Shown here: piece by piece, positions 29,252 to 37,951 of the stretch | How positions within the stretch are numbered: the stretch's first letter is position 1 | Layout: each line of letters starts with the position of its first letter | NCBI GenBank assembly: GCA_019670725.1 | Contig: AP024629.1 | Coordinates: 1,364,001-1,428,000, forward strand | DNA length: 64,000 bases | Source of the DNA: Alphaproteobacteria bacterium SO-S41 | GTDB lineage: Bacteria; Pseudomonadota; Alphaproteobacteria; Micropepsales; Micropepsaceae | Direction: 5' to 3' | Notes under the pieces: generated by a model | The model's database searches: none | Told to the model about the DNA's origin: nothing | Seen by the model: the letters and a program-made list of their open reading frames with translations, nothing else | Made by a program: the position numbers and the translations under genes

Positions 29252-29946
29252 TTTTCCGATTCCATGGCCCGATCGAGCGCGGCGATAGCATGAAGCGCCA
29301 TCGTATCGAAGAGGGGAATCGCGGTCATGGACTGGTCGATCAGGAGGCCGATCTCGGTACAGCCGAGAATGACCGCCTCCGCCCCCGCCGCGGCGAGGCG
29401 GCCGATGACGCCGAGATAGGCCTCGCGGGAGGCCGGGGCGATGATGCCCTTGATCAGCTCGTCATAGATGACGCGGTGGACAGTGGCGCGGTCTTCGGGC
29501 CCGGGAATGAGGATGTCGAGGCCCTGGGCGGCGAGGCGGTCCTTGAGGAAGCTCATTTCCATGGTGAAGGCGGTGCCGAGCAGGCCGACCTTGCGGTGGC
29601 CGGCGGCCAGGATCGGGGCGGCGGTGGCGTCGGCGATGTGGAGGAGCGGGGTCTTGCAGGCGGCGGCGACCGCTTCGGAGGCGATGCTCATCGTGTTGGA
29701 GCAGATGACGAGAAGCTCCGCGCCGCCGGCTTCGAGCGATTTCGCAGCCTCGACGACCATGGCGCTGGCGCCGTCCCAGTCGCCGGCGGCTTGCAGCTTT
29801 TCGACCGCGCCGAAATCGAGCGAGGCCATCAGGGAGCGCGCGGAATGGACGCCGCCGAGGCGCTGCTGCGCCGCGCGGTTGATGAGCGCGTAATAGGCGG
29901 CGGAGGATTCCCAGGAGAGACCGCCGATGAGGCCGATGAGCTTCAT
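29248..29946 (-). CDS. Aspartate/glutamate racemase-family protein
   Basis: A 232-residue Asp/Glu/hydantoin racemase-family enzyme. The two catalytic Cys candidates are both present: Cys82 in VICSNTM and Cys196 in ILGCTEIG. The N-terminus [15 protein letters not shown] matches the RacX/YgeA branch of broad-spectrum amino-acid racemases. Its start lies one base from the end of the DUF3291 gene, and its stop overlaps purQ. A non-purine passenger in the purine cluster. Confidence 0.88.
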   Translation of the reverse strand: MKLIGLIGGLSWESSAAYYALINRAAQQRLGGVHSARSLMASLDFGAVEKLQAAGDWDGASAMVVEAAKSLEAGGAELLVICSNTMSIASEAVAAACKTPLLHIADATAAPILAAGHRKVGLLGTAFTMEMSFLKDRLAAQGLDILIPGPEDRATVHRVIYDELIKGIIAPASREAYLGVIGRLAAAGAEAVILGCTEIGLLIDQSMTAIPLFDTMALHAIAALDRAMESEK

Positions 29947-29947
29947 G

Positions 29948-30427
29948 TCAGTCGCAGCTTTCCATGATGCCGCGTGCGGAGGTCATGCCCGGTGCGGGGA
30001 AGGGCTCGCGGAAGGTGAAGGCGTCGGCGGTCGGGCCGTTTGCCTCAAGCAGCGCGAGGCGACGCTTGGCGTCGGCGAGGTCCGGCGTCGTGCCGGCGGG
30101 CACCCACCACAGGACCATGTAGGTCTCCATATGGTCGAACCATTCGCGGCGGCGGCGCATAATGTCGCGATGGGCGGTGCGGTAGACGAAGGCCGCGAGA
30201 CTGTCCAAGTCGCGCCAGAGCGACATGTTGGTGATGATGCGGGGATCGTCGAAGGCGACGATGTCGGTGGCGTTGCCGCTCTCGTCCTTCAGCCGCCAGA
30301 CGAAACCGGGCTGCGCCTCGGCGAGCGCGTTGATGCGGTCGAGATTGGCGTGGAAGTCGGCATTCTCCGGCGCGTCGGCGGCGCGGGTGAAGCGGGCGAC
30401 GTTGAGCTGGGCGAGGTGATGGCTCAT
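29948..30427 (-). CDS. DUF3291 protein
   Basis: A 159-residue protein of DUF3291, a ferredoxin-like alpha/beta barrel family (ABM-like). The LAQLNVARFTRAADAP start, the NMSLWRDLDSLAAFVYRTAH segment and VLWWVPAGTTPD are characteristic. Possible monooxygenase-like or heme-degrading fold, but function unknown. Its start overlaps the VOC gene's stop by 4 bases. Confidence 0.85.
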   Translation of the reverse strand: MSHHLAQLNVARFTRAADAPENADFHANLDRINALAEAQPGFVWRLKDESGNATDIVAFDDPRIITNMSLWRDLDSLAAFVYRTAHRDIMRRRREWFDHMETYMVLWWVPAGTTPDLADAKRRLALLEANGPTADAFTFREPFPAPGMTSARGIMESCD

Positions 30428-30819
30428 CGCTGCGTCTCCGCCGGCTTCACGCGCCAGGGTGGGTTCAGGCGGTTTTCGCCGGCGTGGTAGAGGCAGATTT
30501 CGTTGCCGTCGGGATCGCGCAGGCGCGCCTCGCGCCAGAGCCAGGTTTCGTCGCGCGGGTCCTGGAAGAAGGCGAAGCCGGCGGCCTTGAGGCGCGCGAC
30601 ATCGGCGTCGAGCGTGTCGCTCTCCAGATATACGACGATGTTCGCGCCCGTGGGCGGGGTTTCGACCTGATGCAGCGACAGGGTCGTGCCGCCCTCCGGC
30701 GCTTCGAGCCGCATGTAATGCGGCGGCGCGTCGACCAGCAGCGTGAAGCCGAGGCGGACATAGAAGTCGCGCCCGCGGATCACGTCGGTAGAGGGCAGGG
30801 TGATCTGGTTGAGGCGCAT
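30424..30819 (-). CDS. VOC-family protein
   Basis: A 131-residue glyoxalase-fold protein: LNQITLPSTDVIRGRDFYVRLGF begins the first module and ARLRDPDGNEICLYHAG closes the second, including the usual metal-site His/Glu positions. The reaction is unknown. It heads the small minus-strand string VOC-DUF3291-racemase-purQ, all within a few bases of each other. Confidence 0.85.
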   Translation of the reverse strand: MRLNQITLPSTDVIRGRDFYVRLGFTLLVDAPPHYMRLEAPEGGTTLSLHQVETPPTGANIVVYLESDTLDADVARLKAAGFAFFQDPRDETWLWREARLRDPDGNEICLYHAGENRLNPPWRVKPAETQR

Positions 30820-30948
30820 GACCCGTCCGTCAATCTCTCGCTACGGCAGCGACATAATGCGCTGGTCGCTGCGATGCCAGCGGGCATAGGGTTCGCCCGT
30901 CACACAAGGCCGTCACAAGGCCATCCAACAAGGGCAGGGAGGCCCACC

Positions 30949-31473
30949 ATGGCGATCGAACTCTATGATCTCAGCGTCGCGAACTATCTGCAGACCCTCG
31001 GTGCGCTGGAGGGCATCCTGACGAAGGGTGCGGCCTTTGCGGCCGAGACGGGCGTCGATCTCACCGAGATCGTCGATACGCGCGTCCATCCCGATATGTT
31101 TCCGTTCTCGTTCCAGGTGGTGAGCGCGTGCCGTCATTCGCTGGGCGCCATCCAGGGCGCCAAGGCGGGGGTGTTCACGCCGCCGGGCAAGGCGCCGGAG
31201 GGCGGCTATCCCGCGCTGCAGAAGCTGGTGGCGGACTCCATTGCCGCGCTGAAGGCAGAGAGCCGTGAAGAGATCAACGCACTGCAGGGCAAGGACATGG
31301 TGTTCAAGCTGAGCGAGGACTTCAAGCTGCCCTTCACGGTGGAGAACTTCATCCTCTCATTCTCGCTGCCGAACTTCTATTTTCACTCGACGACGACCTA
31401 CGCGATCCTGCGCCAGCGCGGCGTGAAGCTGGGCAAGCGCGATTTCATGGGCGCGATGCGCATGAAGACCTGA
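30949..31473 (+). CDS. DUF1993 protein, paralogue 1
   Basis: A 174-residue all-helical protein of DUF1993 (DinB-like four-helix fold). The start is the ATG at 30949 behind AGGGAGG. The second half carries LPNFYFHSTTTYAILR and ends KLGKRDFMGAM. Function unknown; some relatives are linked to stress responses. The neighbouring downstream gene is a close paralogue 66 bases away. Confidence 0.88.
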   Translation: MAIELYDLSVANYLQTLGALEGILTKGAAFAAETGVDLTEIVDTRVHPDMFPFSFQVVSACRHSLGAIQGAKAGVFTPPGKAPEGGYPALQKLVADSIAALKAESREEINALQGKDMVFKLSEDFKLPFTVENFILSFSLPNFYFHSTTTYAILRQRGVKLGKRDFMGAMRMKT

Positions 31474-31539
31474 GCGCCATTGTTCTTCGCCTCCCCTCCT
31501 TTAGGGTGCGCCCATAAAACCAAGAGGGGAGGCGGCCCA

Positions 31540-32067
31540 ATGGCCATTACACTTTACGATATCAGCGTCGGTCAGTTCCTGCAGACGCTGGGTGCCATCG
31601 AGGGCGTGCTCGCCAAGGGGCTCGCCTTCTGCACCGAGAACAAGATCGACCTGGAAGAGGTGCTGGACGCCAAGGTGCGGCCGGACATGCTGCCCTTTCG
31701 CTTCCAGGTGCAGTCGCTGGTGCATCACTCCAAGGATGCGATCGAGGCCATGAAGACCGGCCAGGCGCATGCGCCGAGCGATATCCCGCCGCACAGCTAT
31801 CAGGAGCTGCAGGCGCTGATCGCCGACGCGATCGCGTCGCTGAAGGACGAGGTGCCGGCCGAGATCAACGCGCTGGAGGGCCGGGACGTGACATTCTCGC
31901 TGGGCGAGAAGCTGCGCCTGCCCTTCACGGCCGAGAATTTCCTGATGAGCTTCGAGCTGCCCAATTTCTATTTCCACGCCTCGATGACCTACGCGATCCT
32001 GCGCGGGAAGGGCGTGAAGCTGGGCAAGCGCGACTTCATGGGCGCGATGAAGCTGAAGACGGCTTAG
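31540..32067 (+). CDS. DUF1993 protein, paralogue 2
   Basis: A 175-residue DUF1993 protein clearly duplicated from the upstream gene: both begin MAI-LYD-SV---LQTLGA and end KLGKRDFMGAM--KT, with F(K/R)LPFT-ENF in between. The ATG at 31540 follows GGGGAGGCGG. The two probably form one transcript. Divergence in the middle suggests different ligands or partners. Confidence 0.88.
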   Translation: MAITLYDISVGQFLQTLGAIEGVLAKGLAFCTENKIDLEEVLDAKVRPDMLPFRFQVQSLVHHSKDAIEAMKTGQAHAPSDIPPHSYQELQALIADAIASLKDEVPAEINALEGRDVTFSLGEKLRLPFTAENFLMSFELPNFYFHASMTYAILRGKGVKLGKRDFMGAMKLKTA

Positions 32068-32099
32068 GGCCCGCGCGGATAGTCTGAATCACTCACTTT

Positions 32100-32177
32100 G
32101 TCATTCCCGCGAAGGCGGGAATCCATTGGGGCAGACGCCCTGCCGGAGCGCTGGATGCCCGCCTTCGCGGGCATGAC
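32100..32177. repeat. REP-like palindromic mosaic element, copy C
   Basis: A 78-bp unit bounded by GTCATTCCCGC and GCGGGCATGAC, with two GCCTTCGC-type hairpins. Same architecture as the elements at 12413, 43863 and 51919 but with different stems. Confidence 0.85.
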
Positions 32178-32220
32178 AGTTTGGGTGTTTCACCCCAATC
32201 AGCATGAGGCTTAGAAAATC

Positions 32221-32335
32221 ATCTTCCCGCGCCACTATGCGGGGAAGTACGGCCGAAGGCCGGGATGGGGGCGGGCGCCGGCGCTGGCCCCCTTCGCCCC
32301 TTCGGGGCACTTCCCCCGTAAGCACGGGGGAAGAT
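32221..32335. repeat. Composite palindromic repeat, copy F (TTCCCC/GGGGAA type)
   Basis: This 115-bp unit opens ATCTTCCCGCG and closes with CTTCCCCCGTAA and CGGGGGAAGAT, with GGCCGAAGGCC and CCCCTTCGGGG hairpins inside. Its closing hairpin core recurs at 33070-33091. With copy C it fills most of the 286-base gap between the DUF1993 gene and the next gene; I see no gene here. Confidence 0.75.
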
Positions 32336-32353
32336 AGCTGCCGACGACGATTG

Positions 32354-32758
32354 CTACGGCGGGCCGACGGTCTGGCCGTCGGTGAGGGCGTTGAGGAGGC
32401 CGCGGTTGATGTCCTTATAGTCTTCCAACAGGTCCTGGAAGGCTTCCTGGTCGCCGAAGCCGCAGCCGCTCATCGACGCGCCCCAGCTGCGCTTGCCGGT
32501 CTTGCGGATCGAGCGGAGCATGATCGAGGGATAGGCCGCCGTGCCCTCGCGCGAGAAGATGTAGGTGTCGAGCCGCGAGGCGGTCCACACTTCCTCCACC
32601 CGGTCGTTCTTGGTGAAGGCGACGTCGGGGATGTTGTAGGCTTGGAGATAGAGCGTCTCGTAGTCCTTGCCGCAGTCGATCGGCGGCGGCAGCGGTTCAT
32701 CGGCGCGGGCGATGCCCAGCGTCGCAACGAGCAGCGCGGCGGCGAGGACGATGCGCAT
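32354..32758 (-). CDS. Small secreted protein in the purine operon
   Basis: A 134-residue exported protein (signal peptide MRIVLAAALLVATLGIARA). Two Cys residues (IDCGKDYE, SGCGFGDQ) may form a disulfide. The ATG whose first base is 32758 lies 2 bases after the purS stop, so it is co-transcribed with purC-purS. I recognise no family. Confidence 0.72.
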   Translation of the reverse strand: MRIVLAAALLVATLGIARADEPLPPPIDCGKDYETLYLQAYNIPDVAFTKNDRVEEVWTASRLDTYIFSREGTAAYPSIMLRSIRKTGKRSWGASMSGCGFGDQEAFQDLLEDYKDINRGLLNALTDGQTVGPP

Positions 32759-32760
32759 GG

Positions 32761-33000
32761 TCAGGCGATCTCGACCTGGTAGTTTTCGATCACCGTGTTG
32801 GCGAGCAGCTTCTGGCACATCGCCTCGACGCGCGCCTTGGCGGCGGCGACGTCCTCGCCGGTGATGTCGAGTTCGATGAACTTGCCCTGGCGGGCATCGG
32901 CGACTTCGTCGAAGCCGAGTCCGTGCAGGGCGCCGGCGATGGCCTTGCCCTGGGGGTCGAGGACGCCTTTTTTCAGGGTGATGTGGACGCGGGCTTTCAT
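32761..33000 (-). CDS. purS: Phosphoribosylformylglycinamidine synthase subunit PurS
   Basis: A 79-residue PurS, the small structural subunit that joins PurQ to PurL for ammonia transfer. The sequence KARVHITLKKGVLDPQGKAI and the closing ENYQVEIA are typical, and the length matches the family. It follows purC by 107 bases, with a palindromic repeat in the gap. Confidence 0.96.
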   Translation of the reverse strand: MKARVHITLKKGVLDPQGKAIAGALHGLGFDEVADARQGKFIELDITGEDVAAAKARVEAMCQKLLANTVIENYQVEIA

Positions 33001-33069
33001 TTGTTTCTCGGCATCTCGTTCTGAAAAGTCATTGCGCTGCATCCGCCCCCTCCACCGCTTCGCGGTCCC

Positions 33070-33091
33070 CCTCCCCCGTAAACGGGGGAGG
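33070..33091. repeat. Palindromic repeat fragment inside the purC-purS gap (copy G)
   Basis: CCTCCCCCGT-AA-ACGGGGGAGG is a near-continuous palindrome sharing the CCCCCGTAA core with the unit at 32221-32335. It lies within a co-transcribed gap, so it could affect mRNA processing. Confidence 0.65.
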
Positions 33092-33107
33092 ATCATGAGG
33101 CGCTGTT

Positions 33108-33881
33108 TTAGGTCTGGACCAGCACCGGTCCCTTGCGTTCGTTGTTGCCGGCTTCCGGGAGGATGCCGAGGCGGCGGGCGACTTCCTGGTAGGCTTCGGT
33201 GACGTTGCCGAGGTCGCGGCGGAAGCGGTCCTTGTCCATCTTCTCGCCGGTCTCGATGTCCCACAGGCGGCACGAGTCGGGGCTGATCTCGTCGGCGAGG
33301 ACGATGCGCGCCATGTCGCCTTCCCACAGGCGCCCGAACTCGATCTTGAAATCGACCAGGCGGATGCCGGCGCCGAGGAAGAGGCCGGTCAGGAAGTCGT
33401 TGATGCGGATGGCGAGCGACATGACGTCGTCGATGTCCTGCGGGGTCGCCCAGTTGAAGGCGAGGATGTGCTCTTCCGACACCATCGGGTCGTGGAGCTT
33501 ATCGTCCTTGTAGTAGAATTCGACGATCGAGCGGGGGAGCTGCTCGCCCTCCTCGCGGCCGAAGCGCTTGGCGAGGCTGCCCGCCATGACGTTGCGCACG
33601 ACGACCTCGAGCGGAATGATCTCGACCTCGCGAATGAGCTGCTCGCGCATGTTGAGGCGCTTGATGAAGTGGGTGGGCACGCCGATCACGTTCAGCTGAG
33701 TCATGATGTACTCGCTGATGCGGTTGTTGAGGACGCCCTTGCCCTCAAGCGTCGCCTTCTTCGTCGCATCGAAGGCGGTGGTGTCGTCCTTGAAATACTG
33801 GATGAGGGTGCCGGGCTCGGGACCCTCATAAAGGATCTTGGCCTTGCCCTCGTAAACGAGCCTGCGACGACTGCCGGACAT
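33108..33881 (-). CDS. purC: Phosphoribosylaminoimidazole-succinocarboxamide synthase
   Basis: A 257-residue SAICAR synthetase, which joins aspartate to CAIR using [11 protein letters not shown] at the N-terminus (ATP site), [13 protein letters not shown] and LVDFKIEFG are the expected signatures. AGGA precedes the ATG whose first base is 33881. A promoter candidate lies at 33922-33949. It is divergent from the ATPase zeta-subunit gene, a conserved alphaproteobacterial neighbour. Confidence 0.97.
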   Translation of the reverse strand: MSGSRRRLVYEGKAKILYEGPEPGTLIQYFKDDTTAFDATKKATLEGKGVLNNRISEYIMTQLNVIGVPTHFIKRLNMREQLIREVEIIPLEVVVRNVMAGSLAKRFGREEGEQLPRSIVEFYYKDDKLHDPMVSEEHILAFNWATPQDIDDVMSLAIRINDFLTGLFLGAGIRLVDFKIEFGRLWEGDMARIVLADEISPDSCRLWDIETGEKMDKDRFRRDLGNVTEAYQEVARRLGILPEAGNNERKGPVLVQT

Positions 33882-33921
33882 GAAGGTTATCCTAAACCGG
33901 CCCAGGGGCCGTGAGACCCTG

Positions 33922-33949
33922 ACTTAAGGGATCGCGCCGGGATTCTCAA
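33922..33949 (-). promoter_or_regulatory. Predicted promoter of the purC operon
   Basis: On the minus strand TTGAGA (33949-33944) and TTAAGT (33927-33922) are 16 bases apart, about 40 bases ahead of purC. This would drive purC-purS and possibly the genes beyond. No PurR-type operator was recognised. Confidence 0.45.
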
Positions 33950-34026
33950 TTCCGGCGGAACGCAGCGGTTAATGCCGGGCCTCTTGAGATTCGGCTTGGC
34001 ATGACGCACATCGGGGCGGAATTCCC

Positions 34027-34045
34027 GTCCGCGTTTTCCGCGGAC
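34027..34045 (+). other. Leader stem-loop ahead of the zeta-subunit gene
   Basis: GTCCGCG-TTTTC-CGCGGAC is a 7-bp stem with a 5-base loop ending 17 bases before the start codon, between promoter and ribosome-binding site AGGAGACG. Confidence 0.4.
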
Positions 34046-34062
34046 GCCATCAGGAGACGATC

Positions 34063-34386
34063 ATGGCCGGATTTGATGACCGCAAGAAAGCCCAGGAGGG
34101 CCAGTTCGCGCACGACCAGGAGATCACCTTCAAGGCGACCGCGCGGCGCAACAAGCTGCTGGGCCTGTGGACGGCCGAGAAGCTGGGCCTGACCGGCGAG
34201 GCGGCGGACGCTTATGCGAAGGAAGTCGTGAAGTCCGATTTCGAGGAAGCCGGCGACCACGACGTCTTCCGTAAGGTCAAGGGTGACCTCGACGCGAAGG
34301 GCCTCGATGTCAGCGAGCACCGCATCCGCCGCGAGATGGACGAGCTGTTCCAGACCGCACTGGCGCAGGTGAAGGCCGGGACGTGA
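34063..34386 (+). CDS. F1-ATPase zeta subunit (DUF1476)
   Basis: A 107-residue alphaproteobacterial-specific ATPase inhibitor subunit. DUF1476 hallmarks FDDRKKAQEGQFAHDQE and RRNKLLGLWTAEKLGL are intact. In Paracoccus the zeta subunit blocks rotation of the F1 motor and prevents ATP hydrolysis. AGGAGACG precedes the ATG. Its position divergent from purC is widely conserved in the class. Confidence 0.94.
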   Translation: MAGFDDRKKAQEGQFAHDQEITFKATARRNKLLGLWTAEKLGLTGEAADAYAKEVVKSDFEEAGDHDVFRKVKGDLDAKGLDVSEHRIRREMDELFQTALAQVKAGT

Positions 34387-34457
34387 TCGCGCGCTCCGGA
34401 ACTGAAAATGGCCTCACGCGTTTTGGAGGCAGATTTCTCTGATCTGGAGCTTGCATC

Positions 34458-34814
34458 GTGGCCGATATCCGTACCGCCGAAGGCCGTGAGGTCATTCTGA
34501 GCCGCCTGCGTCCCGTATTCCCCGCGATGGGTACGGCGATCGTTGAACATGGCCGTCCGCTCGCCGTGCAGTTGAGCAAGGCCGGTCACCAGCTGGGCGG
34601 CCAGCTGGGCAAGGTCGGTGGACGCACCTGGGCCGGAGCCGGCGGCGGCCTGATCGCGCTCGCGGCGATTGCCTGGGCGGTCGACAAGTTCCTGCTCTCG
34701 CCGCCGAAGAAGCCCGTGCGCAAGCCGGTTCGGGCCCGCACAGCGGCGACGCGCGCACCTGCCGCGCGGGCGCGGACGACGCGCAAGCCGGCACCGCGCC
34801 GCAAGTCGGCGTAA
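34458..34814 (+). CDS. Small membrane protein with basic tail
   Basis: A 118-residue protein starting with GTG at 34458. One membrane helix lies near residues 61-80 (GGGLIALAAIAWAVDKFLL). The C-terminal 40 residues are rich in Lys, Arg, Pro and Ala (KKPVRKPVRARTA type), a likely nucleic-acid or ribosome-binding tail. I recognise no family. It follows the zeta gene and ends at a terminator. Confidence 0.65.
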   Translation: MADIRTAEGREVILSRLRPVFPAMGTAIVEHGRPLAVQLSKAGHQLGGQLGKVGGRTWAGAGGGLIALAAIAWAVDKFLLSPPKKPVRKPVRARTAATRAPAARARTTRKPAPRRKSA

Positions 34815-34834
34815 TCATCGGCAAGCGTTTTGAG

Positions 34835-34854
34835 TGGCCGCCTTCGGGCGGCCA
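34835..34854. terminator. Bidirectional terminator downstream of the basic-tail protein and chrA
   Basis: TGGCCGCC-TTCG-GGCGGCCA is a perfect 8-bp stem with a stable TTCG tetraloop; the plus strand continues TTTGCTTTT. It lies between convergent genes. Confidence 0.85.
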
Positions 34855-34867
34855 TTTGCTTTTGGGC

Positions 34868-36226
34868 TCAGGTTTGCGAGAGCGTGACGGCCATGCCGGC
34901 GGCGGCGAAGAGAGCGACGAGCGTCGCGACGCCGACGCGAAAGCGCAGGACCAGCAACAGCGCTGCCGCGGTGAGCGCCAAGGCGACGAGATCGAGTGTC
35001 GCGAGACGCGGCACGGCGAGGCTGAGGCCGTAGCCGGTGAAGGTCGTCACCTCGCGGAAGAGGACATGCAGCGCGAACCACAGCGCGAGATTGGCGATGA
35101 CGCCGACCACCGCGGCCGTGACGGCAGCGAGCGCCGCATTGAGACCGGGCCGGGTGCGCAGCGCCTCGGCATAGGGCGCGCCGGCGAAGATGAAGAGGAA
35201 GGACGGCGCGAAGGTGACCCAGAGGGTCAGCAGCGCGCCGAGCGTCCCCGCCACGAACGGGTTGAGGCCCGTGTCGGCGCCGAAGGCGGCGAGGAAGCCG
35301 GTGAACTCCAGCACGAGAATCAGCGGCCCCGGCGTCGTCTCGGCGAGGCCGAGGCCGTCGATCATCTGGGCGGGTGAGAGCCAGGCATAGGTCTGCACTG
35401 CCTCCTGCGCGACATAGGAAAGCACCGCATAGGCGCCGCCGAAAGTGACGACGGCCATGGTCGCGAAGAAGCGTCCGAGATCGGCGAAGACGCTGCCCGG
35501 CAGCAAGAGCGCGAGCAGCGCGACGGGGGCAAGCCAGAGGGCGAGGCCGAGGATGAGCTGACGCCAGAAGGTGGCGGCGCGGGGCTGGATGTGGGTGAGT
35601 CCCCCGGTCTCGATATGGGCGTCGATGAGGCCGGTGTCGGGGGCATCGGCGTTGGCGGCGTGCGTGCGCGCCAGGGTCATCGAGCCGGGCAATGCACGCG
35701 ACAGGACGAAGCCCGCGAGCCCGGCGCCCAGCACAACGAGTGGGAAGGGCGCGCCAAAGAGGAAGAGCGCGAGGAAGGCGAGGAGCGCGAGCCAGCGGAG
35801 CACGCTGGTCCGCAGCGCGCGTCCGGCGAGACGGATCAGCGCCTGAAGCACGATCACCAGCACCGCGCATTTGATGCCGGTGAAGACGCCCTGGATCAGC
35901 GGGATATGCGCGAAGGCCGCGTAAAGCGCGCTCAGCGCCAGCATGATGAGCGCGCCGGGCAGGATGAAGAGCAGGCCGGAGATCAAGCCGCCGCGCGTTC
36001 CGTGGGTGAGCCAGCCGATATAGGTGGCGAGCTGCTGCGCCTCCGGCCCCGGCAGCAGCATGCAGTAGTTGAGCGCGTGGAGGAATCGCGCCTCGCCGAG
36101 CCAGCGTTTTTCGTCGACGACGATGCGATGCATCAGCGCGATCTGCGCGGCCGGGCCGCCGAAGCCGAGTATGCCGACCTTCGCGAAGGTGCGGATCAGC
36201 TCGGCGAGAGAAGGGAGCGGTGGCAT
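34868..36226 (-). CDS. chrA: Chromate transporter ChrA
   Basis: A 452-residue bidomain (long-chain) CHR-family transporter, which exports chromate. Each half has the family GxGGPAAQ / TFGGAYAV-type motif (FGGPAAQIALMHR near residue 22, FGGAYAVLSYVAQEA near 265) and LPGPEAQQLA / TPGPLILVLEF segments. About 10-12 hydrophobic helices. It stands alone without chrB, so regulation is unknown. Confidence 0.93.
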   Translation of the reverse strand: MPPLPSLAELIRTFAKVGILGFGGPAAQIALMHRIVVDEKRWLGEARFLHALNYCMLLPGPEAQQLATYIGWLTHGTRGGLISGLLFILPGALIMLALSALYAAFAHIPLIQGVFTGIKCAVLVIVLQALIRLAGRALRTSVLRWLALLAFLALFLFGAPFPLVVLGAGLAGFVLSRALPGSMTLARTHAANADAPDTGLIDAHIETGGLTHIQPRAATFWRQLILGLALWLAPVALLALLLPGSVFADLGRFFATMAVVTFGGAYAVLSYVAQEAVQTYAWLSPAQMIDGLGLAETTPGPLILVLEFTGFLAAFGADTGLNPFVAGTLGALLTLWVTFAPSFLFIFAGAPYAEALRTRPGLNAALAAVTAAVVGVIANLALWFALHVLFREVTTFTGYGLSLAVPRLATLDLVALALTAAALLLVLRFRVGVATLVALFAAAGMAVTLSQT

Positions 36227-36271
36227 CCGGCCACGCTAATGGCCGAATGCGAAGCGCGTGTCACGACCGCT

Positions 36272-37951
36272 TTAGAGAACCAGCGCGCTCGAATGGCAGC
36301 GGACGCCGTTGATGCGGACGTCGGCTTCGCCGAGATGGAGGCCGAGCAGGCCGGTCAGCGAATTGACGACGGCGTCGAGCGGCGCGGCGGCGGTGCCGAG
36401 CGCGGCGGCGACGCTTTGCTGGATGGCCGGCGCGCCGAGCGGCAGGCCGAGGCCGAGAATGTTGACCTTGAGTTTCAGGTCGCCGATGAGGCTGGTCGTC
36501 ACGGCCTGCAGCGCGTCGTTGGTCTGGACGGTCTTGATCGCGTGGGCGTCGATCTCGGCGCCGTTGAAGCTGAGAGTCTGCCAGTTCTTGCCCCCGACAT
36601 CGACGCCGGCCTGCGCGGTGACCGAGACGAGCGGCAGGGCGACGAGCGCGGCGGGGTTCTCCACCAGCTTGTGCTTGAAGTCGTCGAGCTTGGTCATGTC
36701 GACCGCCGCGATGGCGGCGCGGCCTATGCCGGTCTTCACCTGCAGCGTGACCTTGCGCTCCCTAGCATTGGCGGGACACGAGATTGCCCCCAGCTTCGCC
36801 TCGGCCGAGGCGAGCTCGACGAGCAAGGGCAGGTTGACGGAGACGATCGCGTTCTTGCCCGAGGCGCCGGTGCCGACCGAGGCGACGACATAGAGCCGCG
36901 CCTGCGCCGTGCGGATGACCGGTTCGCCCGACGCGGTGACGGCGATCCAGGGCGAGTTGTTGGGACGCTCGCCGATCGCGAGCCATGCTTGCACCGAAGC
37001 GAGACCAGGGATCGCGGCCTTGAAGTCGAGCTTCACCTGACGGCCGTCGCGCGCGAGGGCGAGCACCGCGTTGGAAAGGTCGAGCGCGTTGACGGTGAGC
37101 TTCATGCCGCCGACGCCGGTGTGATCCTGCGCGCCGGCGGCGCCGAGGTCGATCAGCTTGTCGAGGCCGATGTCGGACAGTGCGCCGGATGCGGTCGCGA
37201 GCTGGCGGACCGCAAAGGCGGCGGTCTTGTCGCCCTTGTCTTCCAGCAGCGTGCCGAGCGCGGAGAGCGCATCGCTGGTTTCGATATCGCTGGCGAGCAC
37301 CTTGTCGAAGCTGGCACCTTCGAGGTTCAGTTCGGTGCGCAGGGCATCGACATAGTCGAAGAGGCTGACATTGGCCGCGAGCAGCGAATTGTAGTCCATC
37401 ACCGAGAGCGAGACCTTGCTCCCGGTCAACGCCGTCAGCAGCGCGTTGGCGACGCCGCCATTGAGGCTGACGAGGCGGGTGCCCAGCGAGAAGGCCGCCA
37501 ATTGCGCGTTGGCCGCGGTGGCGGAGCGGGCGATGGTGACCGTGCCGGATTCCGTCAGATGCTCCCCAAAGAAGAGTGCGATATTGCTCTTGAGTTTCAC
37601 TTGCACAGCATTGGGCATGGAGCCGCCGGGCGAGAATCTCTGCCCTGATTCGACTGTGCTGTCGGGCACGTAACTACCAAGCACGATCTGGGCTTCGATC
37701 TTGGTCGGCCAACCATTGGCCGCGATGGTCTGATCGACCCGGCGGCGGGCATTGGGCAGATCCTCGGCGGCGGCCATCGCGGCGAGATCGGCGAGGCCCT
37801 GGAGCCGGCGGTTCTGGACGTAGAGGTAGCCGAAATCGACGGCGAACGCCGTCATTGTGAGGAGCACGGTGGCGGTCAGCGCGAAGATGATGGCCGCCGC
37901 GCCGCGCTCGTCCGTCGCAAATCGCTGGAAAAACAGGGGCTTGCGCATCAA
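36272..37951 (-). CDS. TadG-family Flp-pilus assembly protein
   Basis: A 559-residue TadG-like protein. An N-terminal pseudopilin-type helix (RGAAAIIFALTATVLLTMTAFAVDFG, about residues 18-42) is followed by [20 protein letters not shown], a classic TadE/TadG start. The long periplasmic part carries repeated beta-rich segments (DUF2134-like). It ends with a Cys pair (about SCPANA and RCHSSAL). It follows tadE by a 4-base overlap. The rest of the Tad secretion locus is not in this window. Confidence 0.82.
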   Translation of the reverse strand: MMRKPLFFQRFATDERGAAAIIFALTATVLLTMTAFAVDFGYLYVQNRRLQGLADLAAMAAAEDLPNARRRVDQTIAANGWPTKIEAQIVLGSYVPDSTVESGQRFSPGGSMPNAVQVKLKSNIALFFGEHLTESGTVTIARSATAANAQLAAFSLGTRLVSLNGGVANALLTALTGSKVSLSVMDYNSLLAANVSLFDYVDALRTELNLEGASFDKVLASDIETSDALSALGTLLEDKGDKTAAFAVRQLATASGALSDIGLDKLIDLGAAGAQDHTGVGGMKLTVNALDLSNAVLALARDGRQVKLDFKAAIPGLASVQAWLAIGERPNNSPWIAVTASGEPVIRTAQARLYVVASVGTGASGKNAIVSVNLPLLVELASAEAKLGAISCPANARERKVTLQVKTGIGRAAIAAVDMTKLDDFKHKLVENPAALVALPLVSVTAQAGVDVGGKNWQTLSFNGAEIDAHAIKTVQTNDALQAVTTSLIGDLKLKVNILGLGLPLGAPAIQQSVAAALGTAAAPLDAVVNSLTGLLGLHLGEADVRINGVRCHSSALVL

